Shown here: positions 23,462 to 34,621 of the stretch, in pieces
How positions within the stretch are numbered: the first letter of the stretch is position 1
Layout of the letters: each line of letters begins with the position of its first letter
Assembly (NCBI GenBank): GCA_018350325.1
Contig: JAEVLN010000042.1
Coordinates: forward strand, 1-64,000
Reading direction: 5' to 3'
DNA: 64,000 nucleotides
DNA from: Globodera rostochiensis
Lineage: Eukaryota; Nematoda; Chromadorea; Rhabditida; Heteroderidae
The notes under the pieces: model-generated
Seen by the model: the letters and a program-made list of their open reading frames with translations, nothing else
Told to the model about the DNA's origin: nothing
Databases searched by the model: none
Made by a program: the position numbers and the translations under genes

Positions 23462-23615
23462 ACTGTCATCAGGGTGACCAGAGTACCTGATTTGCCAGGT
23501 TCTGATTTTTGGGTGTTTTTCTGATTTCCCATCTGATCTTTGCATAGGCTGGTCCTGATTTTTCAGCTGCAATTCCTGATTTTTGGGTTTTGTCGATGGT
23601 CACCCGGACTGTCAT
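23462..23615. mobile_element. hAT-type element with CAGGG end and ACTGTCAT target duplication
   Basis: ACTGTCAT flanks the element on both sides (23462-23469 and 23608-23615). The element begins CAGGGTGACCA and ends TGGTCACCCGG. The interior repeats CTGATTTTTGGG and CCTGATTT words. No coding capacity. Confidence 0.8.
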
Positions 23616-25555
23616 AACAGATAAATCCCGGGCTCATATCTTTCTTCATAGTTGAGTCCGCGCAAAAATTTTTGCAGATTCGTGAACCACTTGTGGGCAT
23701 TTTAGCTTTCTAAACATATATGTAGTTGGAAAATACAACAGACAGCCGTCGATTAGAAATGAAGAGAGAAATTTTGGGGCAATTATTATGCCTAAACACT
23801 TCCCAAAACAGAACGATTAACCGATCACCACTTTCGTTCACTTCCCAACCCATCAATTAATCTATCATTACTTTCGTATTAAACTTAATGGGAGAGCCTA
23901 CTGTGGAAGCACGGTTTTCAGCTTGGCTGAAGATGCAGCGCTGTTAGAGGCATACTTTGCGCGAAAAAATATTCTTGAGGCTACTTTCTCAGCGACTCTG
24001 ACAAACAAAAGATAAGAAAAATGCCTGGGATGAGGAGATCACAGCTACAGTTCTGAAGCAGTACAGTATAAAAGTTTCATGTCAGAAAACAAATTTTGCG
24101 CGACTGGCGGTGGAAGAAGAGCGCCTGAAAGGAAAGTGTTCTTCGATCTGTTTGATCGCTATATGGCAGATGAGGAATCGCTCTACCCTTACCTACCTTT
24201 GCTGCACGCACCATGTTAAAGCTGTATCTAGTTCAAGAATTGCTGGCGTTTGCACTGATCTGATCGAATTGGGTTAATCAAAAAATTGCATATTGATAAA
24301 GCTTTTAAAAAATGGGAGTGTCGCAGAAGTTGGAATTCTTGCCCTCCCTCATTACGGGGGATCAAAAATTTATCTTTTCATGAACTAAAAAAGATGAATT
24401 TTGTCGAAACAAATATTTTATTTTATTTTATTTTAATAAATTAATTTATCGCCAAAATATTAATTTTATTTGTTTTAATTTGAATTAAATTCATTTCATG
24501 GAATAATAAATCGTTAACCCCGCCTCGAGGCACTGTTTTCCCAAATGCAAAAACGGTAATAAGAAATTATGAAAACATCGGAAAATAAAACCGTTGGAGG
24601 GTTTTTTTGGTGTTTACACTATTTGTTTTAAAACTGTTTCTGATTTATTTTAAACTAAAATAAACAATAAACAAAAATAAAAAATAAATAAAAAGAAAGA
24701 AATAAATTTAAAAATAACGTAACTTTGTGCTTTTATTCAATTTTGTTTTTTCTCTTTTTAATTTGTTTTTTGTTAAGAATAGTTTTTCAAAAAAGAATTT
24801 ACTTATTCATAGACTGAAATACTAGCAAATGAAGTTGGCAAAAAACCATAGGGGAGACCGACCCTTTTGGTCAAGATTTTTGAAAATATTTTTTTATTCT
24901 AAAATCGTCTGAAATATTTTTATTTGATGCACTGATTATGAATTCGTCAATAGAAACTAAAAATTGAGAATTTAAAGCGGTTTTTGACCGGTTAAAGAAG
25001 GAAAAAAGGTTAGAAAGAAAAGAAAAAAAGAGAACGATTAGTGAAAAAGGAGGAAAAGCGAGAGAAGAGAGTGCACGCACTGTTCTCCCCCCAAATGCAA
25101 AAACGGTAATAAGAAACAAAATTGACGCGGCGCTGTGCCCACAGAAATTCACTCTCATAATTCGCCTGTCGCAATGTTTGTGTCCATTTTGACATATAAA
25201 TGAAATAAATGCGCCGCAAAAATGTGCTCGCATTTTGTTCAAAAGTTATTTTCTAATTTACCGATTTTAGATGGTGCCTAAATGCGTCTTTTTTGTTTTC
25301 TTTAAATTAATAACTAATCTTGAATTTTAAAAAGTACGGAAAAAACTCAAAGATGTTGGATCAAGATTACCGAGTGACTTTAGAACTAGTGTTTGACAGA
25401 TTCGGTATCCCGAAATACCGTTATACTGAAAACCCGCAATTGCCCAAACACTAGTACTAGTAAAACCAAGCACTGGAATTAAACAAAAATAAATTTCGAC
25501 CAATATTATTAAGTATCCTTTATTTTCTGAAATCACATTGTTTTTCTTCACTCAT
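23616..25555. other. Intergenic region with decayed repeat DNA
   Basis: No gene supported. Around 23880-24260 there are short open stretches with many stops, possibly an old transposon fragment. The segment near 24650-24830 closely matches the flank at about 31000-31140 upstream of the minus coiled-coil gene (shared AACTTTGTGCTTTTATTCAA and TTTTTCAAAAAAGAATTTA), so the ankyrin gene to the right shares upstream DNA with that family. Confidence 0.45.
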
Positions 25556-28500
25556 ATGGAGGGCTGTAGAGATTTGGTCACCGAATGCGCAAATGCCTAC
25601 CAGGTGGCTAACGGCGTGACGCCGTGGTTGGCCGCTTGCATGAAAGGCCACTTGGGCATCGGTAAATTCAGCAAAAAAACTAATCGAAGCGAAAAATGTT
25701 TAATTTTAGTCGAATTATTCGCAGGAAGAGTCCAGCAGAACATCGATGCCGTAAACAGGAACGGAGTGTCTGGATTGATGTTGGCGTCGTGTGAGGGAAT
25801 GGTGGACGTTGTTCGTTTTCTGTTGTCCAAGAGCGCGCAAGTTGACCTGACCGATGCCAATGGTAAAGGAATTGAAACAGAAAATGCCGTTAAAAAAAGA
25901 TTATCTGGTGGCACATTTCTAAATTATAATCTGTACTTTTAAAGTTCAATGTTTAAAAGGTATTTCGTCCCTTTACGTCGCGGCCAAAAATGGTCATTTG
26001 GAGAATGTGCACATTATTGGTCGACAAAGGCGCAAATGCCAAATTGGAGACAAAAAAAGGTCAATCGCCGTGGTTGGCCGCGTGCATTAAAGGCCATTTA
26101 GAAATTGGTAAATTCAGCAGAAAATGATCGAAGCGAAAATGTTTATTTTTAGTCGAATTCTTTGCCGGGGTTGAGGGCTGGAACGTCGATGTTATGAACA
26201 GTGACGGAGTGACCGGGTTGATGTTGGCATCGTGTGAGGGAATGGTGGACGTTGTCACATTTTTGTTGTCCAAGGGCGCGCAAGTTAATCGGACCAATCC
26301 AAATGGTGAGGGAATTTAGACAAAAAAATTGCCGTTTTAAAGATTACTGTAGGGCTTTCGTCACTTTACTTCGCGGCGATTAACGGTCATAACGAAGTGT
26401 GCACATTGTTAATGGACGAAGGTGCAAATGCTAACCTGGAGTCATCTGACCGCTCGTTTTTATTTTTGAAAGCATGTGGTGAAGGCCATTTGGACACGGG
26501 TCAGTTCGGCAGAAAACAATTGAAGCGAATTTTCAGAAAAATTAAATATACCAAACCAGCATGGACGTTGATAAATATTACCCCATATAATTTTAAATTG
26601 TTGCTCAATTAGTTAAGCAATTTGCAAGAAACATTTTAAAAATACGGTTATTTTTTGGAAGTTTTTGGGAATGGGAGAGGCCGGAAAAATACTAGTAATG
26701 AATGTTCTTAAAAAGAATTAGCCCGAAAATTTCATATATTGCGATTTTTGAACAGCTTCCTCTCGCTCTCTCTCTTTTCCTCATTCTCTTCTGACTGACT
26801 GGGTGGTTTGCTGTTTTTTATTTTCTCGGAATCATGGATCTCGCTTGGGTACGTAACCCGCCTACCCCCCCCCCCCCGAAATCAAAGAACAAAAATTTGA
26901 ATCCCATTTTGAATTTTTTAAAAATGCAATAAAAAAACAAAAACAACCAAAGACGCAATTTAATACGAATTTGAGGATACGGGGCTGGGCCGCCGTAACA
27001 GCGGTAGGGGCTATATACCAGGAATGGGCGCCGACAAACTCAAGATTGTTTTTCAGTTCAATTCCTTGTGGGGAAGGGCCAAGACATCGAGGTTTTGAAC
27101 AGTGACGGATTGTCCGGGTTGATGTTGGCATCGTGTGAAGTAAAGACGAACGTTGTGAGCTTTTTGTTGTCCAAGGGCGCGCAAGTTAATCGGACCGATC
27201 CCACGGGTGAGGGAATTTAGACAAAAAAATTGCCGTTTTAAAGATTATTTGGTGGCACATTTAAAGTATACTTCTTTACTTTTAAAGTTCAATGTTTAAA
27301 AGGTGTTTCGGCACTTCACATCGCGGCAAAAAATGGTCATTTGGAGGTGTGCACATTATTGGTCGACAAAGGCGCAAATGCCTATTTGAAGTCGCGTAAC
27401 GACTTGTCACCATGGGAGAACGCGTGCAGGGGAGGCCATATGGGCATCGGTAGGTGGAATTGGTTTGACTAAAACTGGAATACGCAAGTGCGTCTAAACC
27501 ACTGGCACCAAAAAAAAGTGTCCGGAATTCCAGCTTTTAAAAAGAAACCCGGAAAATTTCGATTTATTTTTCTGATCAATTTTTCACCCTTTCGAAATGC
27601 AGTTTCTATACATTTTTCTTAACAAATTCCATCAAAATCTATTAGGCTATCGACACCGCCTCCCAAACTGATTCAAAAACTGAAAATCCGGCAAATTTTT
27701 GCAAATTTCCGGATCTATTTTCGGATTTTTACCAAAAAGTCCGGACCCAAAAATGTCAGGAAATCCGGTTACATCCCTGGGCCAAACCCGGAGGACCGGC
27801 GGTGTCGATAAAGGTTGTACTGTACTTAAAGGAAATACGCCCGTAGGTATATGGTAGAAATTCCAAATGCTCTCTCTCATCCATTGGTATTCCTGCATTT
27901 TACTGATTTTTATTTGCAGTCGAATTATTCTTTGGAACGGGCCAGAAAATTGAGATTTTGGATGCCGGATTGTTGTTTGCATCGATCAAAGGGAAGGCGA
28001 ACGTTGTGAGCTATTTGCTGTCCAAGGGTGCGCGAGTTGAGTGCACCGATGCAAGGGGTGAGGGAATTTAAACAGAAATGCCGTCTAAAAACAAAGATTT
28101 TTTTGGTGGCACATCGATAAATTACAATCTTTACTTTTAAAATTTGAAGGTTTGGGTGTTACTCCGCTTTACGTCGCGGCCCAAAACGGTCATAACGAAG
28201 TGTGCACATTGTTGATGGACAACGGCGCAAACACCAACCATGGCTCAGCTCAAGGCGGATCGCCATGGTTTGAAGCGTGCCTGGAAGGCCATTTGCACAT
28301 CGGTTTTTTCAGCAGAAAATAAATCGAAGCGAAAACAATTTAATTTCAGTCGAATTATTTGTGAGCAGGGACCAGGACATCGAGGTTGTAAACCTTGAAG
28401 AATTTACCGCGTTAATGTACGCATCTTGCGGAGGGAAGGCGGACGTTGTGAACTTTTTGCTCGGCAAAGGCGCGCGCACTGAGTGCCACAATCTCAAGGG

Positions 28501-28649
28501 TGTGGTGAAAATAATGGGAATTTTTGTAACAGAAAACATTTTCATTTTAAGGCAAGACGGCACGGGACTTGGCTGTTGAAAAGGAGCACGCGCACATTGT
28601 GGAACTTTTGGATCGCCATGCCTCAGCCGGCATGAATTTGGAACGTTGA
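25556..28649 (+). CDS. Ankyrin-repeat protein, multi-exon, with a probable frameshift (possible pseudogene)
   Basis: Alternating exons encode ankyrin repeats. One type starts VELFAG.. and contains GLMLASCEGMVDVVRFLLSK; the other contains SALHIAAKNGHLEVCTLLVD and ends SPW..AC.GGHMGIG. Exons fall near 25556-25661, 25709-25861, 25961-26106, 26154-26305, 26351-26501, 27057-27208, 27303-27449, 27920-28058, 28149-28301, 28350-28499 and 28552-28649. The last reads KTARDLAVEKEHAHIVELLD and ends MNLER with a stop. Introns are mostly about 50 bp. In the second repeat, near 26010-26020, GAGAATGTGCAC stands where the sister exon has GAGGTGTGCAC, a one-base gain that breaks the frame. The start is uncertain: the first exon is half a repeat, so earlier exons may be lost. 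Probably a cytosolic binding protein. Confidence 0.6.
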
Positions 28650-29129
28650 GAGGAGACAAATAATTTGTTAAACATTTGACATTATTTTTTGAAGTTGGAA
28701 AATTGTTGATTTTAAAAATGATCGGTTGTTGGATATACTGTAGTGGATGGTCAGAAAACGGGTTGGTAAATATCGCTTTGAGCTTCCAGAACTCGGAAAA
28801 ATTTATACGAGTTGCGCAACTTACAATAAGAAAGTTTAAAATATTTAAAAAATTAAAATAATTTCAAAACTTATTTAATTGTTTCGAATGCAATTTGTCC
28901 CGTACAATCCGTCCGTGATTATTAAAGGTGTTTCTAGGGATTTTCTGAGTCCTAGAATCGAAATTTGATGTCAATTTTGACCGATTCGAACCCAGAATTC
29001 GAACATTTTTCTGAAATTTAAAATTTTCAAACAATCAAATTTGACCTTAAAATTATTCAAAAAGCCCGAATTGTCGTTTTATTAGCCTTTTTCGTTGTAT
29101 TTGTGCTTTTTGAATGATTGAGGCCAAAT
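28650..29129. other. Convergent intergenic region
   Basis: No exon supported between the ankyrin gene and the inverted duplication. The sequence is AT-rich. Confidence 0.5.
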
Positions 29130-29262
29130 CAATGTCATTAAAAAATCACTATTCGACCAATTGGGAAAGCAAAATCAAAATCAACAACAACGCAACTTTT
29201 TATTAAAATGTGGACATTTTAGTGATAACAAAAAGTTGATAAAGAATCGCGTCTTGGAAAAT

Positions 29263-30893
29263 TCAATTTAATTTATATTCAAAGTTTGGTCCAAAGTTCG
29301 CTTCAATTTTGTCAGCAGGGCATAAATGTGAAAGGCAACTGATTCAAAAGTCTCGTCAGCTTCGCGCGTGAAAATGAACAATGAATAAAAGATAATCTTA
29401 GGAACGAGTTGGTCCGGATTTATTTTTGTTGTTTAATTTAAGGTTAAGCCCCGACCTCGACAATTTGGTCTTCCCCGACCCCCGACTTTCCCGCCCCGAG
29501 GGGACGGGGGCTCAACCCTAATTTAACTTTGGCGTCTATTGACATTAGTCGGTCTCTCTCTTTAAAGTTTAAACCCACCTGTGCTTTATCATCGATTTTT
29601 GAAACTCCTTCCAGATGTCATTCATTTTCATGCACTCTTTCGACCACGATGACAAGCCGTTAAGCGACTCAAGGTTGGCATTTGCGCCTTCGTCGACCAA
29701 ATCTCTGCACACCTCCACATGACCATTTTTCGCTGCCGAGTAAAGCGGCGTATCACCTTCTAAACATTGAAATTAGATTATAATTTAGAAATGTGCCACC
29801 AAATAATCTTTTTTTAAACGGCATTTTCTGTTTCAATTCCCTTACCATTGGCATCGGTCTGATCAACGCGCGCGCCCTTCAACATCTAAAGCAGAAAAGC
29901 TAACGGGTTCACCTTCGCGCGTGAAAATGAACAATGAATAAAAGATAATCTTAGGAACCGAGTTGGTCCCGATTTATTTTTGTTGTTTAAATTTAGGGTT
30001 AAGCCCCGACCCCGACAATTTGGTCCTCCCCGACCCCCGACTTTCCCGCCCCCGAGGGGACGGGGGCTCAACCCTAATTTAATTCGGCGTCTATAGACAT
30101 TAGTCGGTCTCTCTTGGGTTCTGTACATACTGAAATTTGGACCTTGTTTTTAAAAGTTGTATAAACTTGAACCATTAATTGACATCAGCCAATCTCTGTA
30201 TTTAAACCCACCTGATCAACCGTTGTACCCGGTGCTTTTTGATCAGCTTTTTGTTGATCAGAATTCGCCGTTTGCTTCTTCTGCTCAAGCACTTTGAGTT
30301 TTTCCAGCACTGCCTTCTGATCACTTTGCAACTTGATGTTCAGTTGCTTCAATTCGGCCACGATCACCGCTTGGACCGACTTCAGCGATTCGTCCATTTT
30401 GTGTAGGCGTTCAATTTGCTGATCATTCGATTGCTTTTGTTCCAAACCGCCGATCACATTTAGCAGCACTTTCTGATGTGCCAACTCGACGTGAAGTGCC
30501 TTCTGAACAATTTGCCAGGAAATTCCCTAATTTTCCGATTTTCAATTTCACATTTTGAAGCTTGAGTTTCGCAATTCGTTTCCATTCCTCCATCTGTTCA
30601 AGCTTTGTGCCGACCAATTCGTTCTTTGCCCTCATTTCTTGCTTGAACTCCTTCAACTCCAGCTCCATTTTGATGATCATTGGCGAATTGATCGTTTGTT
30701 GGCGTTCCAATTCGGCAATTTTGTGCCGTAAAAGGCGCACTTCTTCAGATGAGTCTGGCCACAAATATTCTGTAAACATTGGGCAATTAATTAAGCATAT
30801 AAAAGTTTTAATAAATATTAATAAATCGTTTTCTTTACCCTGATCAACTGCTGTTATGTCTTCACCATTTGTTGAATTGGTCAAAATTGACAT
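29263..30893 (-). CDS. Coiled-coil + ankyrin protein with residual SPRY tail (rearranged copy)
   Basis: The ATG at 30893 opens MSILTNSTNGEDITAVDQ. The next exons (about 30773-30553 and 30507-30213) encode a long heptad-rich coiled coil ([20 protein letters not shown], later [18 protein letters not shown]). After an intron holding a foldback repeat come two ankyrin exons: 29884-29846 (MLKGARVDQTDAN) and about 29759-29581 (DTPLYSAAKNGHVEVCRDLV and SSWSKECMKMNDIWKEF). Beyond another copy of the same repeat, 29330-29263 encodes [16 protein letters not shown] and a stop, the exact end of a SPRY domain, followed by matching 3' UTR. Most of SPRY is absent. Whether the ankyrin exon splices in frame to the SPRY tail is unclear, so this may be a chimeric gene or a decaying copy. 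No signal peptide. Confidence 0.6.
29361..29578 (-). repeat. Dispersed repeat, copy 1 (with CCCCGAC foldback core)
   Basis: It contains CGCGTGAAAATGAACAATGA, GATAATCTTAGGAAC, a foldback core GGTTAAGCCCCGACC ... GGGGGCTCAACCCTAA, and ends at TTTAAACCCACCTG, which is the splice donor region of the adjacent exon. Further copies lie at 29911-30215 (same orientation) and 32852-33141 (inverted). Confidence 0.8.
29911..30215 (-). repeat. Dispersed repeat, copy 2 (direct repeat of 29361-29578)
   Basis: Same order of blocks as copy 1, with an added segment around 30120-30180. It occupies the intron between the coiled-coil and ankyrin exons of the minus gene. The two direct copies flank the ankyrin exons 29581-29884, so unequal exchange between them could delete or insert those exons. 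Confidence 0.8.
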
Positions 30894-32149
30894 GTTTAAA
30901 TTATTAAAAAATTCTAAAACTTATTTTTAAGCGTTTACAGTCAATGAGAATAAATCATATTCGATAACAAATCAAATAAAATAATATTTTAAAATAAAAT
31001 AAACAATAATAAAAAATAAGTTAAATCAAAGAAATAAATTTAAAAATAATGTAACTTTGTGCTTTTATTCAATTTTGTTTTTTTTCTGTTTTTAATTTGT
31101 TTTTTGTAAAGAATAGTTTTTCAAAAAAGAATTTATTTATTCATAGACTAAAAGTTGGATTATCTGATAGATATTTATTTGAATGGGCGTTACTTTGGGC
31201 AAATGGTGACCTGAAAACGGAGGGGGGGGGGGGACTTTCGTTGTTGGGAATTCGTTTATCTTTTTTTTGTCATAAATTTGAATTTTTTTTGCTCCCAGCA
31301 AAATGTTGACCCCGCAAATTGTGAGAAAGCAAATTCAAACGTTGCATAACCCGCCCACTAAATGTCCCCTAAACTGTTCCCTAAATGTTTTTTAATTGCC
31401 CTTTTGTACTGGGCAAAGGGGACACTCCCACCTGCCAAACGCCCCGGGCTAAACGGTCCCCCTTTTACGCTTAAAAATCATGAACCGAGACTCTCGCACA
31501 TTATCCATTATAATACTCGCCGTGCAAGTAAAATACCTATGCCCTATTTCAGTGAACAAATCCCCAGACGGGGACGTTTTGCTCCGGGGATGTTTTGCTT
31601 CCAAGGACATTTTGCACCCGGGGATGTTTTTCTCCCTCCCGGGGATGTTTTTCTTCCGGGAACGTTTTTCTCCTGGGGCGTTTGGCAGATGGAAGTGTCC
31701 CCTTTGCCCAGTACAAAAGGGCAATTAAAAAACATTTAGAGAACAGTTTAGGGGACATTTAGTGGGCGGGTTATGCAACGTTTGAATTTGCTTTCTCACA
31801 ATTTGCGGGGTCAACATTTTGCTGGGAGCAAAAAAAATTCAAATTTATGACAAAAAAAAGATAAACGAATTCCCCACAACGAAAGTCCCCCCCCCCCTCC
31901 GTTTTCAGGTCACCATTTGCCCAAAGTAACGCCCATTCAAATAAATATCTATCAGATAATCCAACTTTTAGTCTATGAATAAATAAATTATTTTTTGAAA
32001 AACTTTTATTATTGTTTATTTTAGTTTAAAATATTATTTTATTTGATATGTTATCGAATATGATTTATTATCATTGACTTTGATAATGTTATAAAATGTA
32101 AATGGTTAGGTATTTAAAACTAAATTTTAGAATTTTTTACCATTTAAAC

Positions 32150-34329
32150 ATGTCAATTTCGACCGCTTCAACAAATGGTGAAAACATAACAGCAGTTGAT
32201 CAGGGTAAAGAAAACGATTTATTAATATTTATTAAAATCCTTTTATATGCTTAATTAATTGCCCAATGTTTACAGAATATTTGTGGCCAGACTCATCTGA
32301 AGAAGTGCGCCTTTTACGGCACAAAATTGCCGAATTGGAACGCCAACAAACGATCAATTCGCCAATGATCATCAAAATGGAGCTGGAGTTGAAGGAGTTC
32401 AAGCAAGAAATGAGGGCAAAGAACGAATTGGTCGGCACAAAGCTTGAACAGATGGAGGAATGGAAACGAATTGCGAAACTCAAGCTTCAAAATGTGAAAT
32501 TGAAAATCGGAAAATTAGGGAATTTCCTGGCAAATTGTTCAGAAGGCACTTCACGTCGAGTTGGCACATCAGAAAGTGCTGCTAAATGTGATCGGCGGTT
32601 TGGAACAAAAGCAATCGAATGATCAGCAAATTGAACGCCTACACAAAATGGACGAATCGCTGAAGTCGTTCCAAGCGGTGATCGTGGCCGAATTGAAGCA
32701 ACTGAACATCAAGTTGCAAAGTGATCAGAAGGCAGTGCTGGAAAAACTCAAAGCGCTTCAGCAGAAGAAGCAAACGGCGAATTCTGATCAACAAAAAACT
32801 GATCAAAAAGCACCGGGTGCAACAGTTGATCAGGTGGGTTTAAACTTTAAAGAGTGAAATCCGGCTGATGTCAATTAATGGTTCAAGTTTATACAACTTT
32901 TAAAAACAAGGTCCAAATTTCAGTATGTACAGAACCCAAGAGAGACCGACTAATGTCTATAGACGCCGAATTAAATTAGGGTTGAGCCCCCGTCCCCTCG
33001 GGGGCGGGAAAGTCGGGGGTCGGGGAGGACCAAATTGTCGGGGTCGGGGCTTAACCCTAAATTTAAACAACAAAAATAAATCGGGACCAACTCGGTTCCT
33101 AAGATTATCTTTTATTCATTGTTCATTTTCACGCTCGAAGGTGACGGGTTTGTATACACCTAACCCGTTTGATTTTCTGCGTCCGTTGTTGATTGGCGCG
33201 CGCATTGATCAGACCGATGCCAATGGTATGGGAATTTAAACAGAAAATGCCGTTTACCGTATATACTCTTTTAATCCCCCATGAGGGATTATTTTTCAAC
33301 CTACTCAGAGGATGAGGGATTATTAGAGGATGGGGGGGGGTATTAGAGGTTGGGGGATTAAAAGAGTATATACGGTAAACGATTATAGTTGAAATAATGG
33401 ACGACTTTTAACAGAAAAAAATCTTATTTTAAAGCAACACAGCACGGGACGTAGCTGTTACAATTTTTAAAATGAAATTAATTTCAATTCAAAGTAAAAA
33501 ATGATTAGGCCTAACCCCACAAAATCGATGGCATTCCGTTGCATGTCACAAGAGCTTCACGCTCGTTGAGCCCGGCCGATTGATTGTCCAACTTACTGGA
33601 AAAAAGATTGGGGGTAAACATTTTATTCTGTTTAAAATTTAAAGTGATTTGATTAAAAATTTGTAAAACAAAAAAAGAAAATGTTGAATCTGTTTACTTT
33701 TCAGTTTGTCACTATACTGTCTTCGCTGAACAACCAATGCCGAAAAACTTTTTCGGCATTTTTTACTACGAAGTGAAAATGTTAAGGAAAACGGGGTAGG
33801 TGGTAATTTATAAATATTAAAAACAATTTGCATGTGAATTTACATATTTAGTTCTTGTGTTTACATTGGACTTGGGACTAAAGCAATGCCATTGGATGAA
33901 CGGGTTGGAGACTACGAAGGCACTTATGCTTACATGAGCAGTGGCTCTCTTTGGGGTCACGCCGTCGCGGGATGGCGCCAAACAGAAGCCACTGGATGTC
34001 CTGTCATCCGTGGAAAGCCTTCGTTTGGTGAGGGCGACGTCGTCGGCTGCGGTGTGGATTTGGCAACTCGCCAAATCATTTACACAAAAAATGGACAACG
34101 TTTGGGTGAGAAAGAAAAAGAAATTCGGGGAGGGGGGGGGCTTACCCCTTTTTTTGTTAATATTTTTTGTTGGATTTATTCGGTTTGTTTATTTAACTCT
34201 GTTTTTGCAGAAACTACCGGTTTGCTTGTCGATTCTGATGCCGAATTGTTCCCATGCGTATCGTTTTCATACTCTGACGACAAAATTGAAGCGAACTTTG
34301 GACCAAACTTTGAATACAAATTAAATTGA
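32150..34329 (+). CDS. Coiled-coil + SPRY (B30.2) domain protein, RanBPM/SPRYSEC-like, non-secreted
   Basis: The ATG at 32150 starts [18 protein letters not shown], with no signal peptide. Exons 32274-32496 and 32543-32835 encode the coiled coil ([36 protein letters not shown]). After an intron of about 670 bp, the SPRY exons follow in phase: near 33507-33610 ([29 protein letters not shown]), about 33705-33796 ([20 protein letters not shown]), 33853-34106 ([40 protein letters not shown]) and 34211-34329 ([16 protein letters not shown]). SPRY is a protein-interaction fold. In cyst nematodes related secreted forms act as effectors; this copy lacks a secretion signal and more likely acts in the nematode cytoplasm. 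AATAAA at 34389. The long intron holds ankyrin remnants at 33195-33235 ([13 protein letters not shown]) and 33434-33465 (TARDVAV). Confidence 0.82.
33252..33380. mobile_element. MITE with 28-bp inverted termini in SPRY gene intron
   Basis: GTTTACCGTATATACTCTTT and its continuation TAATCCCCC are the inverse of GGGGGATTAAAAGAG and TATATACGGTAAAC. If the termini start at CCGTATATACTC, the element is flanked by TA on both sides, as in Tc1/mariner-type insertions. It interrupts a stretch that reads AAAATGCCGTTTAAA in sister loci. Confidence 0.75.
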
Positions 34330-34388
34330 ATTTTTCGTGACGCGATTCTTTGCCAACTTTTTGTTATCACTAAAAAGTCCACAATTTT

Positions 34389-34394
34389 AATAAA
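34389..34394 (+). terminator. AATAAA polyadenylation signal of the coiled-coil/SPRY gene
   Basis: The hexamer lies 60 bp after the stop codon. The equivalent site is conserved in inverse orientation near 29200 for the minus copy. Confidence 0.6.
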
Positions 34395-34542
34395 AAAATG
34401 TGTTGTTGTTGTTTTTGATTTTGCTTCCCAATTGGTCGTTTAGTGATTTTTTTAATGACATGATTATACGGCCCATATGGCCTTTGATCTCTATTGTTGC
34501 AAAATTTGGATCATTGAAAACTCTTTTTACAAAAATTAGCCT

Positions 34543-34621
34543 ATTAAAACTAGAGAAAGGACCAATCGAGATTCTCGATCTAAATCTGGATTGGTCCTCA
34601 AGTCCTTTCTCTAATTATAAC
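34543..34621. mobile_element. Short TAGAG-type foldback element with near-perfect 8-bp duplication
   Basis: TAGAGAAAGGACCAATCGAG ... GGTCCTCAAGTCCTTTCTCTA is flanked by ATTAAAAC (34543-34550) and ATTATAAC (34614-34621). It is a 63-bp relative of the larger element at 43764-43914. Confidence 0.65.

Larger units (their letters stand above)
29130..34461. repeat. Large inverted duplication (palindromic locus) with head-to-head gene copies
   Basis: The left flank at about 29130-29330 (CCAATTGGGAAAGC, CAACAACAACGCAAC, then a SPRY 3' end) is the reverse complement of 34290-34461. Left 29911-31440 matches right 31680-33141 in inverse order over nearly its whole length, including coiled-coil exons, introns and the intergenic CTGGGCAAAGGGGACACT block. 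A spacer of about 240 bp (31441-31679) separates the inner arms. Arm lengths differ because each side has its own insertions and losses: ankyrin exons on the left, SPRY exons and a MITE on the right. Confidence 0.9.

Noticed and set aside
31097..31760. Small open frames in the centre of the inverted duplication
   Set aside because: They differ between the two arms, contain G-runs and match no exon in sister loci; the segment behaves as intergenic spacer.
33532..33604. Minus-strand peptide [18 protein letters not shown]
   Set aside because: The plus strand of the same bases reads [20 protein letters not shown], the conserved start of the SPRY domain in this family.
32150..34329. Secreted SPRYSEC effector
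   Set aside because: The N-terminus ([18 protein letters not shown]) is polar and lacks a signal peptide, and a coiled coil precedes SPRY. It is a relative, not an evident secreted effector.
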